The notes under the pieces were generated by a model. The model was given only the letters and a program-made list of their open reading frames with translations. It was not told the origin of the DNA and made no database searches. The position numbers were made by a program, and so were the translations under genes. A DNA stretch of 64,000 bases, from the NCBI RefSeq assembly GCF_003610775.1, contig NZ_RAQO01000004.1:931755-995754 (forward strand), read 5' to 3'. Of the stretch, positions 27,701 through 35,623 are shown in pieces. Origin of the DNA: Alginatibacterium sediminis (lineage in GTDB: Bacteria; Pseudomonadota; Gammaproteobacteria; Enterobacterales; Celerinatantimonadaceae). Positions within the stretch are counted from its first letter, which is position 1, and each line of letters starts with the position of its first letter.

Positions 27701-27823
27701 CGTAAACGGTGGATCTTCAAGTTGGCCCAAGCCCATAAATGATATGGCTCCGCCAATTAGCAGAATTAGCGTAAACATCCAACTAATAATGGTATTTTTT
27801 ACGAAATAGCCTGCAATATTCAT
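24752..27823 (-). CDS. RND-family efflux transporter, inner-membrane pump
   Basis: 1023 aa, usual length for hydrophobe/amphiphile efflux RND pumps. An N-terminal TM (NTIISWMFTLILLIGG), two large periplasmic loops, and TM clusters at about 330-500 and 850-1010 are seen. In TM4 the proton-relay pair reads V-D-N (LGMLVDNAIVVVEG) rather than the V-D-D of AcrB, a variant known in other RND branches. The TM10 Lys is present (LLKNGIVLLDQI). It likely exports hydrophobic drugs or detergents with the two adaptors encoded upstream. The outer-membrane partner is absent from the window. The start overlaps the stop of the preceding adaptor by four bases. Confidence 0.92.
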   Translation of the reverse strand: MNIAGYFVKNTIISWMFTLILLIGGAISFMGLGQLEDPPFTIKDAVVVTMYQGATSTEVEEEVTYPIEKAIQALPYVDYITSLSTPGMSQITVTMKNIYGPDQLPQIWDELRRKVGDMKSQLPPGVSTPLVNDDFGDVYGIMYMVSGENYAYKNLQDYVDYVKREIELVPGVGKVTLAGEQSEQVFIEISLQKLATFNLDPALITSLLNSQNMVTSAGNIQIAGDQLTIRPTGAFRSVEQLGELIIPGTGGDKLIYLKDVATISRGYQEIPTNLVSYNQNQAINIGVSFTSGVNVVEVGKLIETKLNEIDYARPAGMTIESMYNQPQEVDKSVSSFVWNLVLAVAIVIVVLLIFMGLKSGILIGLILFLTCLGTFILMKQAEIELQRISLGALIIALGMLVDNAIVVVEGILMGRKKGLSTLEAAKEIVGQTMWPLLAATIIAITAFAPIGLSPDSTGEFAGSLFWVLLFSLFLSWVTAITITPFFAQLFFGKEGDAQTEGDDNDPYKGAFFNAYKTLLDFCLRFKWPTLIIVVSLFVVSVYGFGSVKQSFFPPSSTPIFLVDVWMPEGTDIRETNESVGKIEQMAIATDAVEFVSSSVGKGFQRFMLTYAPEKSYGSYAQMAVRTTNPETAAAAMSSLRKQVEMEFPQAQFKFKNLEIGPSTDAKIEARISGSDPDVLRSIAAEVTHIFNQTPGTVNVRHDWRDRVKYIEPNFNETQARRLGINKSDVDQTLEFAFAGTNIGLYREGTTLLPIVGRLPQAERIDIDSLESLRIWSPSLETFIPIQQVINDFSVKFEDPIIQRRDKKRTLTIFADADFEHDILPAELFSVLKPQIDALDMPSGYELQWGGEYESSGDAQAALFASLPMGYLIMFLITVFLFNSVKKPLVIWCCVPLAMIGITSGLLFLGKPFGFMALLGMLSLSGMLLKNGIVLLDQINTEIEAGKEIYQAVFDSAVSRVRPVCMAAVTTILGVAPLISDVFFESMAAVVMFGLGVATVLTLIIVPVLYVIFFKVSYRDYKQF

Positions 27824-28899
27824 TGGTTACCCTTCTTTATAGCTACAACTTGCCCGTCAATTAAACGATTTGCACCAAGGGAAACAATGACATCGCCGTC
27901 ATTGAGGCCTTGTTTGATTTCCACCATATCGCCAGAAAGTGTGCCTAATACGACCTCTTGTTTTTCTACCGTTTGATCGTCTTTATAACGCCAAACCGTC
28001 GCAAGTTGCTGACTGATCGGTGAATCATCAGGCATAACGACTGAAGCAACAGGCACCAAAAACTCACGGTTATGAGTATGCGTCAAATCAGATAGGTCAA
28101 TTGATACGGTAGCTGGCATCCCCTCTAATACCGCATACCGGCTCTCCACAGGGACCAAAAAGGTCGCTATATAGCTTCGACTACTTGGGCTTTTCTCTAA
28201 ATTCAATTCGTAAGGTTTAGCTGTAAATGACTGACCAGGAAAGGCTTCGTAGTTAACTTCAACGTCTAGCTTTGAAATTCTATCGCGGCCTAATTTGGCG
28301 ACCGACAAAATGATATCAGGTAACTGGACATCTATTTCTACGAAATCAATTTTGTGCAGGCTTAAGACTTCCAAACCTGGCTTGGTATTAACGAAGGGGT
28401 CGGTAAACACATCACCAATTACGCCATCAAACGGCGCTTTTAGTTCGGTATATTCAAGCATAAGTTGGGCTTTTTTAAATTCCGCGAGCGCGACCAAATA
28501 TTCGGCTTGCATTTTGTCATACTCAGTTTGTGACAAAAGCTCTTTATCCAACAGGGTTTTCGCCCGCTTAACCTGCTGATCGGTGAGAGTTAAGCGCGCT
28601 TGTCTATCATCTACGACTATTTGATAGTCGCGCGTGTCTAACACCGCTAACAAATCACCCTTATTAACTTTCTGCCCTTTGTTTACCGCTATGGATTTAA
28701 TTTCACCATCGACTCGAAACGAAAGATTAACAAGATCATGGGCTCTTACGATACCGTTAAAATCGCGTTCGACGTTATTGATCGTTTCAGGTAATTCATA
28801 AACTTCAACAGTTTGGATAGGTAGTTCAATGGTTTCTACGTCGCTACAAGCCGATAGCATGATCGTCAGTAAACTGGCAACTACAGTTTTGTTCAACAT
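27820..28899 (-). CDS. RND efflux periplasmic adaptor (second of two)
   Basis: 359 aa lipoprotein: signal with lipobox MLSACSD (Cys18). Membrane-fusion-protein layout: barrel-sandwich hybrid halves (IAVNKGQKVNKGDLLAVLD and LKAPFDGVIGDVF) flank a short coiled-coil hairpin, then a beta-barrel domain. It bridges the pump to an outer-membrane channel. It starts one base after the stop of the first adaptor. Sequence differs clearly from that adaptor, so this is not a recent duplication. Confidence 0.9.
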   Translation of the reverse strand: MLNKTVVASLLTIMLSACSDVETIELPIQTVEVYELPETINNVERDFNGIVRAHDLVNLSFRVDGEIKSIAVNKGQKVNKGDLLAVLDTRDYQIVVDDRQARLTLTDQQVKRAKTLLDKELLSQTEYDKMQAEYLVALAEFKKAQLMLEYTELKAPFDGVIGDVFTDPFVNTKPGLEVLSLHKIDFVEIDVQLPDIILSVAKLGRDRISKLDVEVNYEAFPGQSFTAKPYELNLEKSPSSRSYIATFLVPVESRYAVLEGMPATVSIDLSDLTHTHNREFLVPVASVVMPDDSPISQQLATVWRYKDDQTVEKQEVVLGTLSGDMVEIKQGLNDGDVIVSLGANRLIDGQVVAIKKGNQ

Positions 28900-28900
28900 A

Positions 28901-29968
28901 TTAAAGCCCCCTCTCTTTTACCCACTGCACTGCAGCTTGGCCATCAATTAGATCTTTAACACCAGCAACAACAATCCAATCACCATCATTAAGACCACTA
29001 GAGAATGCACCGTTTTCAATGCTCACTTCAGTTTTGCTTACCGCTTTACTCTCTGGGTTCCAAACGAAAACAAAGCTTTGTCCAGATTCTTCTAATATGC
29101 TTCCAACCGGTGCTCGATTATCTTTGCTCGCACTTTGAGTGCTGGTCTCAATTTGAACTAAACTTGTCATGCCTGGAAATACATTGAGTTCATCCGGAAT
29201 AGGCAGTGTCAATACTAAGGTGTAACTGCCCGTGGATGGATCTGCTACCGTGCTCAATTCCTTCAACGATGCGCTATACCATTGTTCTCGACCTTGAAAC
29301 TGAACAGCTAAGACTGGGTTTGAGTTACCATCACGTCGCGAAGTTTGAAAAGAACCAATAAGTTGTTCCGGTAACTGGAAATTTACATCAATCGTCGATT
29401 CTGTTTGTAAGCTCATTAACTGTTGTTTCTCATAGACGTACTCATACGTCTCGACGTATTGGCTGGCAATAACACCGTCATAAGGTGCAAGCAATTTGGT
29501 GTAACCAAGATTGACCTTAGCCTTATCCAACGCAGCTTGACTAATTGAATACTGGCTTTTTGAGCGGTCGAAATCACTTCTAGAAATAACGCCTTTCTCG
29601 ACCAACAGTTTTGAGCGTTCAAACAAGACCTCTGCAAGATAGAAATTGGCTTGCGCCACCTCAAGCTCCTGGTTATACATAGCGGGGTCCAAAACAGCTA
29701 AGGTTTGGCCAGCTTTTACAAACTCTCCTGGTTTTACCAGTATTTCATTTAGTCGACCCGCAACTTGAAAAGATAAAACAGCCGTATCTGATGCAAAGGT
29801 TTCACCCGGTAAGGTTCGTACACGAGTACCACCACCGATCTCGATTTGCTGCACAACAACCGGTCGTGGAAATTCGGCCTGAGGTGTTTCAGGCTCTTTC
29901 CCACACCCCGTGAGTACAATTGCACTAAACAGCAGCACACAAAGACTACGGCAAACTCGAAATGTCAT
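28901..29968 (-). CDS. RND efflux periplasmic adaptor (first of two)
   Basis: 355 aa lipoprotein from the ATG at 29968: signal ending in lipobox VLTGCGK. Barrel-sandwich motifs ILVKPGEFVKAGQTLAVLD and LLAPYDGVIASQYVE enclose the alpha-hairpin. AGGAA lies 6 bases before this ATG; the frame opens 16 codons earlier without a ribosome site. It is the first gene of the three-gene pump operon, behind a near-consensus promoter at 30057-30084. Two different adaptors ahead of one pump is the arrangement of TriABC in Pseudomonas aeruginosa. Confidence 0.9.
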   Translation of the reverse strand: MTFRVCRSLCVLLFSAIVLTGCGKEPETPQAEFPRPVVVQQIEIGGGTRVRTLPGETFASDTAVLSFQVAGRLNEILVKPGEFVKAGQTLAVLDPAMYNQELEVAQANFYLAEVLFERSKLLVEKGVISRSDFDRSKSQYSISQAALDKAKVNLGYTKLLAPYDGVIASQYVETYEYVYEKQQLMSLQTESTIDVNFQLPEQLIGSFQTSRRDGNSNPVLAVQFQGREQWYSASLKELSTVADPSTGSYTLVLTLPIPDELNVFPGMTSLVQIETSTQSASKDNRAPVGSILEESGQSFVFVWNPESKAVSKTEVSIENGAFSSGLNDGDWIVVAGVKDLIDGQAAVQWVKERGL

Positions 29969-30007
29969 AAGTATTCCTAAATTAGTTATGTGTATATCAC
30001 TTAGACT

Positions 30008-30034
30008 AGGTAGCAATTCGATAAACTGCTACCT
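30008..30034. promoter_or_regulatory. Inverted repeat in the leader of the RND operon
   Basis: AGGTAGCA (30008-30015) and TGCTACCT (30027-30034) form a perfect 8-bp inverted repeat with an 11-base gap, about 40 bases before the first adaptor and just downstream of the predicted promoter. It is probably an operator for a regulator not encoded in the window, or a leader hairpin. Confidence 0.5.
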
Positions 30035-30056
30035 CTAATGTGTTTCAAGGTTGTGT

Positions 30057-30084
30057 ATTATAGCCACTCATGTTGCATAGTCAA
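30057..30084 (-). promoter_or_regulatory. Sigma-70 promoter of the RND operon
   Basis: On the minus strand TTGACT (30084-30079) and TATAAT (30062-30057) are separated by 16 bases: five of six and six of six consensus matches. Transcription would start near 30050. Confidence 0.75.
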
Positions 30085-30996
30085 CAAAATAGACGCATTG
30101 ACATGTGTCCACCCTGAGACACGTGAGGATCCTCAAATGAATTGCCGTGCTTTAAATCGATACCAACAAACGAAACTCGATTGTGTCCTTTATTTTTCAT
30201 CAAGATAGTCGAAAACACAGGCTAGCCATGTCAGCGATATCCCGCTCAAGTAACGCATCGTTGATATGGTTTGGCACAAGGAATTTATTGGTGTGATTTC
30301 GCAAATTAGTTAATGTCGGTGGATGTCCGGTCAATCTTGGTAATATTTTCGCTAATAATCTAAGGCTAGACTCGTAACTTAAGTAAAGTTTGTTTTTCGA
30401 TCAAACGCACCCAATGGACGCTTACAATCTAAACACGCGTCACATTAATCAATTAGCTATTTTGTCCGTTTCGACTAAACAAACTCCAGATCACTAGTAA
30501 GCACTTTGATACACAAGTCTGATGAATCCGATAAAGCGTTTCGCGCGCAATTTTTGATTGTAATTAGACAGATAAACCGACACGACTTGCTAACATGCCA
30601 CTATTTATTAGATTAGTTATGCTATAGTGACTTGCTTATCGCGTCTCTCCTTTTCTTGATAAGTAGACAATCTTAACTATCGATTTTATGGTTTAAGTCC
30701 TCCCGATTTAAATTCATTTCATGATTCATTATTTGAGTCCAATCGATTAGGCATCTCATTCAAAGTTCAGTATCAACCTGCAAGTTGCTGGCATTACTTT
30801 TTGCCAGAATTTTCAAGCAAACCTCTGCATTGAACAGCTAGGTAGTCGTGCTTGCTATGCAAAAGCTTTGCTGCCTAGGTCAATTTCAAATTTATTTCTA
30901 TAACTCATTGAGGCTCAAAACCTTGGCCCATTAGCGATCTCAATTGCGCGCTGTTGGCGTCCCTGTATTTGATGCACACAACAAGGACACAAAGCT
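30085..30996. other. Long intergenic region / possible structured leader
   Basis: About 900 bases without a credible ORF. Near the downstream gene there are two hairpins: CTGGCA/TGCCAG around 30788-30807, and CTAGGTAG (30838-30845) facing CTGCCTAG (30871-30878) with an inner GCAAA/TTTGC arm. These could belong to a long 5' leader of the gene at 30997. No known riboswitch (lysine, arginine-type or other) is recognised. Confidence 0.35.
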
Positions 30997-32175
30997 ATGC
31001 AAGTTCTAAAAGTTGGCGTAATTGGCACGTCTAGAAAGGAAGATGAGCGACGTTTTCCAATACACCCCAAACATTTGCACCGCATTCCAGAATCTGTGCG
31101 GCAACAACTTGTATTTGAACGTGGTTATGGCGAACCCTTTGGCATTAGTGACGATGAAATTGCCACCTTAAGCGGTGGTATTGCTAGCCGTCACCAGCTA
31201 CTAGCAGAAATTGGCACTGTCATTATTGCCAAACCTGTTTTAGCTGACTTACAAGAGCTACGCGAAGGCGGCACCTTATGGGGTTATGTCCATTGCGTTC
31301 AGCAGCGAGATATTACCCAAGCTGCGATAGAACGAAAACAAACCCTGATTGCTTTCGAGGACATGTTTATCTGGTCTGAAAATGGCATGATGGGCCGACA
31401 TACTTTTTACAAAAATAATGAAATGGCTGGATACTGCGCTGTATTGCACGCGTTGCAGCTTAAAGGTATTGACGGTCACTATGGTAATCGACGTAAAACC
31501 ATCATTTTTGGATTTGGCGCGGTCAGTCGTGGCGCAATCTATGCGTTAAAAGCCCATGGTTTTAGAGATATTACCATCTGTATCCAACGGCCTGAAGATC
31601 ATGTTCGCGAAGAAGTTCTCGACTGCCGCTACGTAAGGGTTAGAGCAGGGGAAGAAGGAGAAGCGCGGATGGTAATGGTTGAACATGACGGTAGTGCACG
31701 CCCATTGACGACACTTATTGCTGAAGCAGACATTATCGTTAATGGTACTTTTCAAAACACCGAATGCCCCACTGACTTCGTACTTGAATCGGAAGCTGAG
31801 TGTTTAAAACCTAACAGCTTGATTATTGATGTTAGCTGCGACGAAGGGATGGGGTTCTTTTTTGCGAAACCAACCAGCTTTAAACACCCCATGTTTAAGT
31901 ATAAAAGTGTCGATTACTATGCCGTTGACCACACCCCTAGTTACCTCTGGGAGGCTGCTACTCGTTCTATCTCTGCTGCACTAATTGTCTATTTACCAAA
32001 TGTTCTAGCAGGACGAGAAAGTTGGCAACAATGTGAAACGATTAGAAAAGCCATTAACATCGATGCTGGTACAATTAAAAGCCAAGCCATCTTGTCTTTT
32101 CAACATCGTCACGCGCACTACCCACACCTTGAAATGGAGCACGATAATATCAAGGTTGCGCAGCTGGAGTCTTAG
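30997..32175 (+). CDS. AlaDH/PNT-family enzyme, N5-(carboxyethyl)ornithine synthase-like
   Basis: 392 aa. The N-terminal half has the alanine-dehydrogenase/transhydrogenase pattern (GTSRKEDERRFPIHPKHLHR, then LVFERGYGEPFGI), and the centre carries a Rossmann motif IIFGFGAVSRGAIYAL. The C-terminal DYYAVDHTPSYLWEAATRSIS resembles the end of N5-(carboxyethyl)ornithine synthase, where the same place reads V-P-N-T-P-S. That enzyme reductively joins pyruvate to ornithine. Saccharopine- or alanine-dehydrogenase activity remains possible. AAGGA lies about 10 bases before ATG. It is a single gene behind a long leader and ahead of a MITE-like repeat. Confidence 0.75.
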   Translation: MQVLKVGVIGTSRKEDERRFPIHPKHLHRIPESVRQQLVFERGYGEPFGISDDEIATLSGGIASRHQLLAEIGTVIIAKPVLADLQELREGGTLWGYVHCVQQRDITQAAIERKQTLIAFEDMFIWSENGMMGRHTFYKNNEMAGYCAVLHALQLKGIDGHYGNRRKTIIFGFGAVSRGAIYALKAHGFRDITICIQRPEDHVREEVLDCRYVRVRAGEEGEARMVMVEHDGSARPLTTLIAEADIIVNGTFQNTECPTDFVLESEAECLKPNSLIIDVSCDEGMGFFFAKPTSFKHPMFKYKSVDYYAVDHTPSYLWEAATRSISAALIVYLPNVLAGRESWQQCETIRKAINIDAGTIKSQAILSFQHRHAHYPHLEMEHDNIKVAQLES

Positions 32176-32213
32176 AACTCGAGTCTTCAAGGCTACTAGT
32201 ATTGCGAGTACTT

Positions 32214-32374
32214 ATACCAATTCCATTATAATTTTGGTCTTTTACTTCTTGTACTAAAACGCTTAGCTTTAGGAAGAAGTCGCGGTTATTAGCGGTCTAA
32301 TGACAAGAGTTATGACGACAAGATTGGTGTTTTAGTCAAAACAATAATGATCAATAAATTACTGTGATTGGTAT
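32214..32374. repeat. MITE-like foldback element
   Basis: About 161 bases bounded by ATACCAAT (32214-32221) and its inverse ATTGGTAT (32367-32374). The two ends keep imperfect inverted similarity for roughly 50 bases inward: ACTAAAAC recurs at almost the same distance (39-40 bases) from each end. No ORF is inside. Short non-autonomous elements with ATACCAAT ends are, from memory, common in marine gammaproteobacterial genomes. Confidence 0.5.
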
Positions 32375-32426
32375 TAACACCGCAACGCGATTGCTGCTGG
32401 CCAAGATGGTCCATTAGCAAGACAAT

Positions 32427-32456
32427 AAAAAAGCGAGCCTAAGCTCGCTTTTTTTT
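32427..32456. terminator. Bidirectional terminator between the AlaDH/PNT gene and ybaB
   Basis: GCGAGC (32433-32438) and GCTCGC (32443-32448) with a 4-base loop, an A-run before and a run of eight T after, extending the stem. It serves the convergent gene ends. Confidence 0.9.
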
Positions 32457-32468
32457 AATCCAAACACC

Positions 32469-32795
32469 CTAGAAAGGCATTTTCATGCCCGGTGGTAATT
32501 GCATGCCACCTGTAACATCTGCCATACGGGCTTGAGATTGTTCTTCAACTCGGCGCACAGCATCGTTAATTGCAGCGGCTACCAAATCTTCAATCATGTC
32601 TTTATCATCTTCCATCAAGCTTTCATCGATATTGATGGCTCTAACATTGTGATTTCCAAGCATGGTAACTTTAACCAAGCCAGCACCTGATTCGCCAATA
32701 ACTTCCATGGTTGCGATTTCTTCTTGGGCTTTTTGCATGCGCTCTTGCATTTGCTGCGCTTGCTTCATCATATTGCCCATTCCACCTTTAAACAT
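32469..32795 (-). CDS. ybaB: YbaB/EbfC nucleoid-associated protein
   Basis: 108 aa, standard length. [20 protein letters not shown] and the central [21 protein letters not shown] match YbaB; the Met-rich tail [13 protein letters not shown] is typical. It is a small DNA-binding dimer that coats the nucleoid. It lies 57 bases after dnaX as in E. coli, but here it is followed by a terminator instead of recR. Confidence 0.95.
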   Translation of the reverse strand: MFKGGMGNMMKQAQQMQERMQKAQEEIATMEVIGESGAGLVKVTMLGNHNVRAINIDESLMEDDKDMIEDLVAAAINDAVRRVEEQSQARMADVTGGMQLPPGMKMPF

Positions 32796-32852
32796 ATTTA
32801 TTTCCTGTGTTTGTCGTTAAGCAGATTATACGGAACTTTAATCTGTACTCAA

Positions 32853-34943
32853 TTAATCTAAGTAACGAAGGCTTTGCTCTTGCATCACCCCGCCTAAGTT
32901 GTGAACGATAAAGCTAACATTGGTGTCAACGCTTAAACGTTGAGCGGCTGCATCTAGATTATCGATATGACGCTGCTGCGTAATCAGAGCTGGATTTCTA
33001 CGTCCATCGATATGCGCATACTGCAGATCTACATTGTGATTAAGACCCAATAAAGCTGTGAGTTCATTTTGAATCTCAATTAAAGAGTTTTGCTTGGCAA
33101 GCGCAGCAGCTTCAGGCGCTACCCACAAGTGCCATTGACCATCAAAACTCAGGACAGCAGCACGGCACATTTGGCGCGCGATAGGTCCCAAATTAAGCTG
33201 ATCTGTTTGCAACTCCCACCACTCGTCCAATCGTTCTGGTGAGTAATCAATTAGCTTAGGATCTACATTGGGAGCTTTATGTGTATTTTCAACTAGCTCT
33301 GTATTTAAATCATGACTTGGACGACTAGGCTTAGTTGAAGCGGTTATCGGGGCAGGATCAACCTGCTCAGTCTTTTTTGGGCCCTGTCCTCGTTGCCGCA
33401 TACGATCACGAAGCGCGACTAAGTCCTGGGTGCTGCTAGATACCGGGTGCTCTGATGCAGAAGCTCTTGCTTCAGGGATCGCTTGCGAAGCAGCGTCTTG
33501 CCGGTTTTGCGCTAGTTGCTCCGTCTGAACGGCACTCGCAATCTCAACTGCTGCTACTGGTGATTGTAAAACACTTTCATCATGCTTTGGGACGGGCTCA
33601 GAATCGACCGCCGCATGCGCTATATAACTCTGTTCTTGGCTCGAACGGTTGGGATCTGGAGTATGCACCTTGCTCGGCGATGGCTCTGCGCTGTAACCTT
33701 GCTGCTGCGCCTGCGCTAGTAATTCATCTTGCTCTTGAATTAAAGCTTGGCTTTGATCCAGTGAAGAAGGGTTATTCTGGCCAGCGATTGCTGGTGCCCG
33801 CTCTACTTCAACCTGCCCTTTACTTCTATCGCCATCATTAAGTGCGGAAGGTGCGAACACTGCATTGCTCTCGTTTTCTGGCACAAAAGCGATTAAACGC
33901 AGTAGTGTCATTTCGAAAGCAAGCTTAGGACTTGGTGCAAATTGCAGGTCTTGGCTCGCATTTACCACGATTTGGTAATACAGCTGTAATTGCTGAGGAT
34001 CGAGTTGCGCAGCTAGGCTTAACATGGTTTCGTTTTTCTCACGACCAGGAAGCACTTGTGACATTGCTATTTGGTGTAACAGTTTTGCCAATTGATGATG
34101 TAATTGTTGATAGTCAGGTGCAAATTGCGATAACTCTTCAAGTTTTCTAAAAGCTTGGTCAGCATCGCCGCTAACGACATAACACAATAGTTGGGTCAAC
34201 TGGTGAGGGTCGATATTACCAAGCATAGCCAAAACTTGAGCGTGAGTAATTTGACCGCCCCCTAAAGCTAAGGCTTGGTCACTTAAACTCAATGCATCTC
34301 GCATACTTCCATTTGCAGCTTCGCTAATTGCGTCTAACGCGGCTCTATCATAGCTTCGTTGCTCTTGGCTTAGTATTTTAACCAGTTGGTTGGCAATAGT
34401 GTTTTGACTAAAAGCTTTCAGCTGAAATTGTAAACAGCGGCTTATCACTGTGATTGGTAATTTTTGAGGATCAGTGGTAGCCAGTAAAAACTTGACGTGT
34501 TCAGGCGGCTCTTCAAGGGTCTTTAGTAAGGCATTAAAACTGTGACGAGACAGCATATGCACTTCATCGATTAGATAAATTTTATAGCGACCAATCGAAG
34601 GTCGGTATTGAACATTCTCGAGTAATTCCCGAGTATCCTCGACCTTGGTTCTCGATGCGGCGTCAATTTCTAATAAATCAACGTAGTTCCCTTGCTCAAC
34701 CGCTTTACAACTAGAACATTCGCCACAGGGTGATGATGAAACACCTTGCTCACAGTTTAAGCTTTTTGCAAACAGACGCGCGATACTCGTTTTCCCCACG
34801 CCTCGAGTGCCGGTAAACAAGTAAGCGTGATGCACGCTATTTTGTTCAAGCGAGTTAACTAACGCAGTCAAGACATGTTCTTGCCCGACTACATCAGCAA
34901 AGGTTTGCGGACGCCAGGTTCGCGCTAAGGCTTTAAACGCCAT
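32853..34943 (-). CDS. dnaX: DNA polymerase III subunits tau and gamma
   Basis: 696 aa for tau. N-terminal clamp-loader AAA+ domain with Walker A GTRGVGKTS (45-53), a four-Cys zinc site (C64, C73, C76, C79), and the Walker B region LIDEVHML. It is followed by a Gln/Ser/Pro-rich linker and a tau C-terminal domain that binds the polymerase alpha subunit. Tau organises the replicase, and gamma loads the clamp. A slippery heptamer A-AAA-AAG at codon 524 should yield a gamma form of 525 residues (see the separate entry at 33352-33391). It lies 5 bases after apt and heads the apt-dnaX-ybaB set. Confidence 0.97.
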   Translation of the reverse strand: MAFKALARTWRPQTFADVVGQEHVLTALVNSLEQNSVHHAYLFTGTRGVGKTSIARLFAKSLNCEQGVSSSPCGECSSCKAVEQGNYVDLLEIDAASRTKVEDTRELLENVQYRPSIGRYKIYLIDEVHMLSRHSFNALLKTLEEPPEHVKFLLATTDPQKLPITVISRCLQFQLKAFSQNTIANQLVKILSQEQRSYDRAALDAISEAANGSMRDALSLSDQALALGGGQITHAQVLAMLGNIDPHQLTQLLCYVVSGDADQAFRKLEELSQFAPDYQQLHHQLAKLLHQIAMSQVLPGREKNETMLSLAAQLDPQQLQLYYQIVVNASQDLQFAPSPKLAFEMTLLRLIAFVPENESNAVFAPSALNDGDRSKGQVEVERAPAIAGQNNPSSLDQSQALIQEQDELLAQAQQQGYSAEPSPSKVHTPDPNRSSQEQSYIAHAAVDSEPVPKHDESVLQSPVAAVEIASAVQTEQLAQNRQDAASQAIPEARASASEHPVSSSTQDLVALRDRMRQRGQGPKKTEQVDPAPITASTKPSRPSHDLNTELVENTHKAPNVDPKLIDYSPERLDEWWELQTDQLNLGPIARQMCRAAVLSFDGQWHLWVAPEAAALAKQNSLIEIQNELTALLGLNHNVDLQYAHIDGRRNPALITQQRHIDNLDAAAQRLSVDTNVSFIVHNLGGVMQEQSLRYLD
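33352..33391 (-). promoter_or_regulatory. dnaX: Programmed -1 ribosomal frameshift signal in dnaX (gamma production)
   Basis: On the minus strand: SD-like GAGG (33391-33388), 9-base gap, slippery heptamer A-AAA-AAG (33378-33372) in the zero frame CCA-AAA-AAG, 5-base gap, then hairpin GCAGG/CCTGC (33366-33362 with 33356-33352, loop TTGAT). After slipping back one base the next codons are GAC TGA, so the ribosome adds Asp and stops. All three elements of the E. coli dnaX signal are present. Confidence 0.85.
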
Positions 34944-34948
34944 ATTGT

Positions 34949-35494
34949 TTATTCGCCTTCAAACTCAACCAAGGCATTGATCTCAACACCCATATCAACA
35001 ATGCGTTGGTATCCCGGAAGGTCCACTAAATTGATGACAAATGCGGCATGATTAACTTCACCACCAAGTTTGCGGATCAATTTTATACTAGCCTCAGCCG
35101 TACCGCCAGTTGCGATCAAATCATCAATTAAAAGTACTTTATCGCCGGGTACAATGGCATCGGTATGGATTTCAATAGTATCAACACCATATTCAAGTTC
35201 GTAATCTTGACTGATGGTCTCGCGTGGCAACTTACCCGGTTTACGCACGGGTACAAAACCCAAACCTAATTCATAAGCTAAAGGCGTTCCAAAAATAAAT
35301 CCTCTAGATTCGGTTCCCACGACTTTTGTAAATCCATGATCTTTGAAGGCTTCAATCCAAGTTTGGATCACAGCGTGAAAGGCTTTGGGGTCTTCTAGAA
35401 GACTGGTTACATCTCGAAATACAATTCCTGGTTTTGGGTAATCAGCAACTGATTTAATGCTTTGTTTAATATATTCGAGAGTTTTCGGGTCCAT
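34949..35494 (-). CDS. apt: Adenine phosphoribosyltransferase
   Basis: 181 aa from the ATG at 35494. The conserved [20 protein letters not shown] start, [11 protein letters not shown] loop and PRPP motif [13 protein letters not shown] are all present. It salvages adenine to AMP with PRPP. The frame is open 24 codons further upstream, but the family begins near M-D-P-K-T and GGA lies 7 bases before it. Confidence 0.96.
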   Translation of the reverse strand: MDPKTLEYIKQSIKSVADYPKPGIVFRDVTSLLEDPKAFHAVIQTWIEAFKDHGFTKVVGTESRGFIFGTPLAYELGLGFVPVRKPGKLPRETISQDYELEYGVDTIEIHTDAIVPGDKVLLIDDLIATGGTAEASIKLIRKLGGEVNHAAFVINLVDLPGYQRIVDMGVEINALVEFEGE

Positions 35495-35623
35495 AATAAA
35501 TCCAGTTAAATGGTGGTGTGTGCCAGACTTGTTTAAGTCGGCTGTCAGTGTCGAGAAGTATCGCAAGTTGCAAGGCAGCTTGCAAAGAACGTTTACTAAA
35601 ACTGTGTGTCAGACAATAGCAAA

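Noticed and set aside
30700-30996. Lysine or other known riboswitch before the AlaDH/PNT gene
   Set aside because: Hairpins are present, but none of the conserved core motifs I know is visible.
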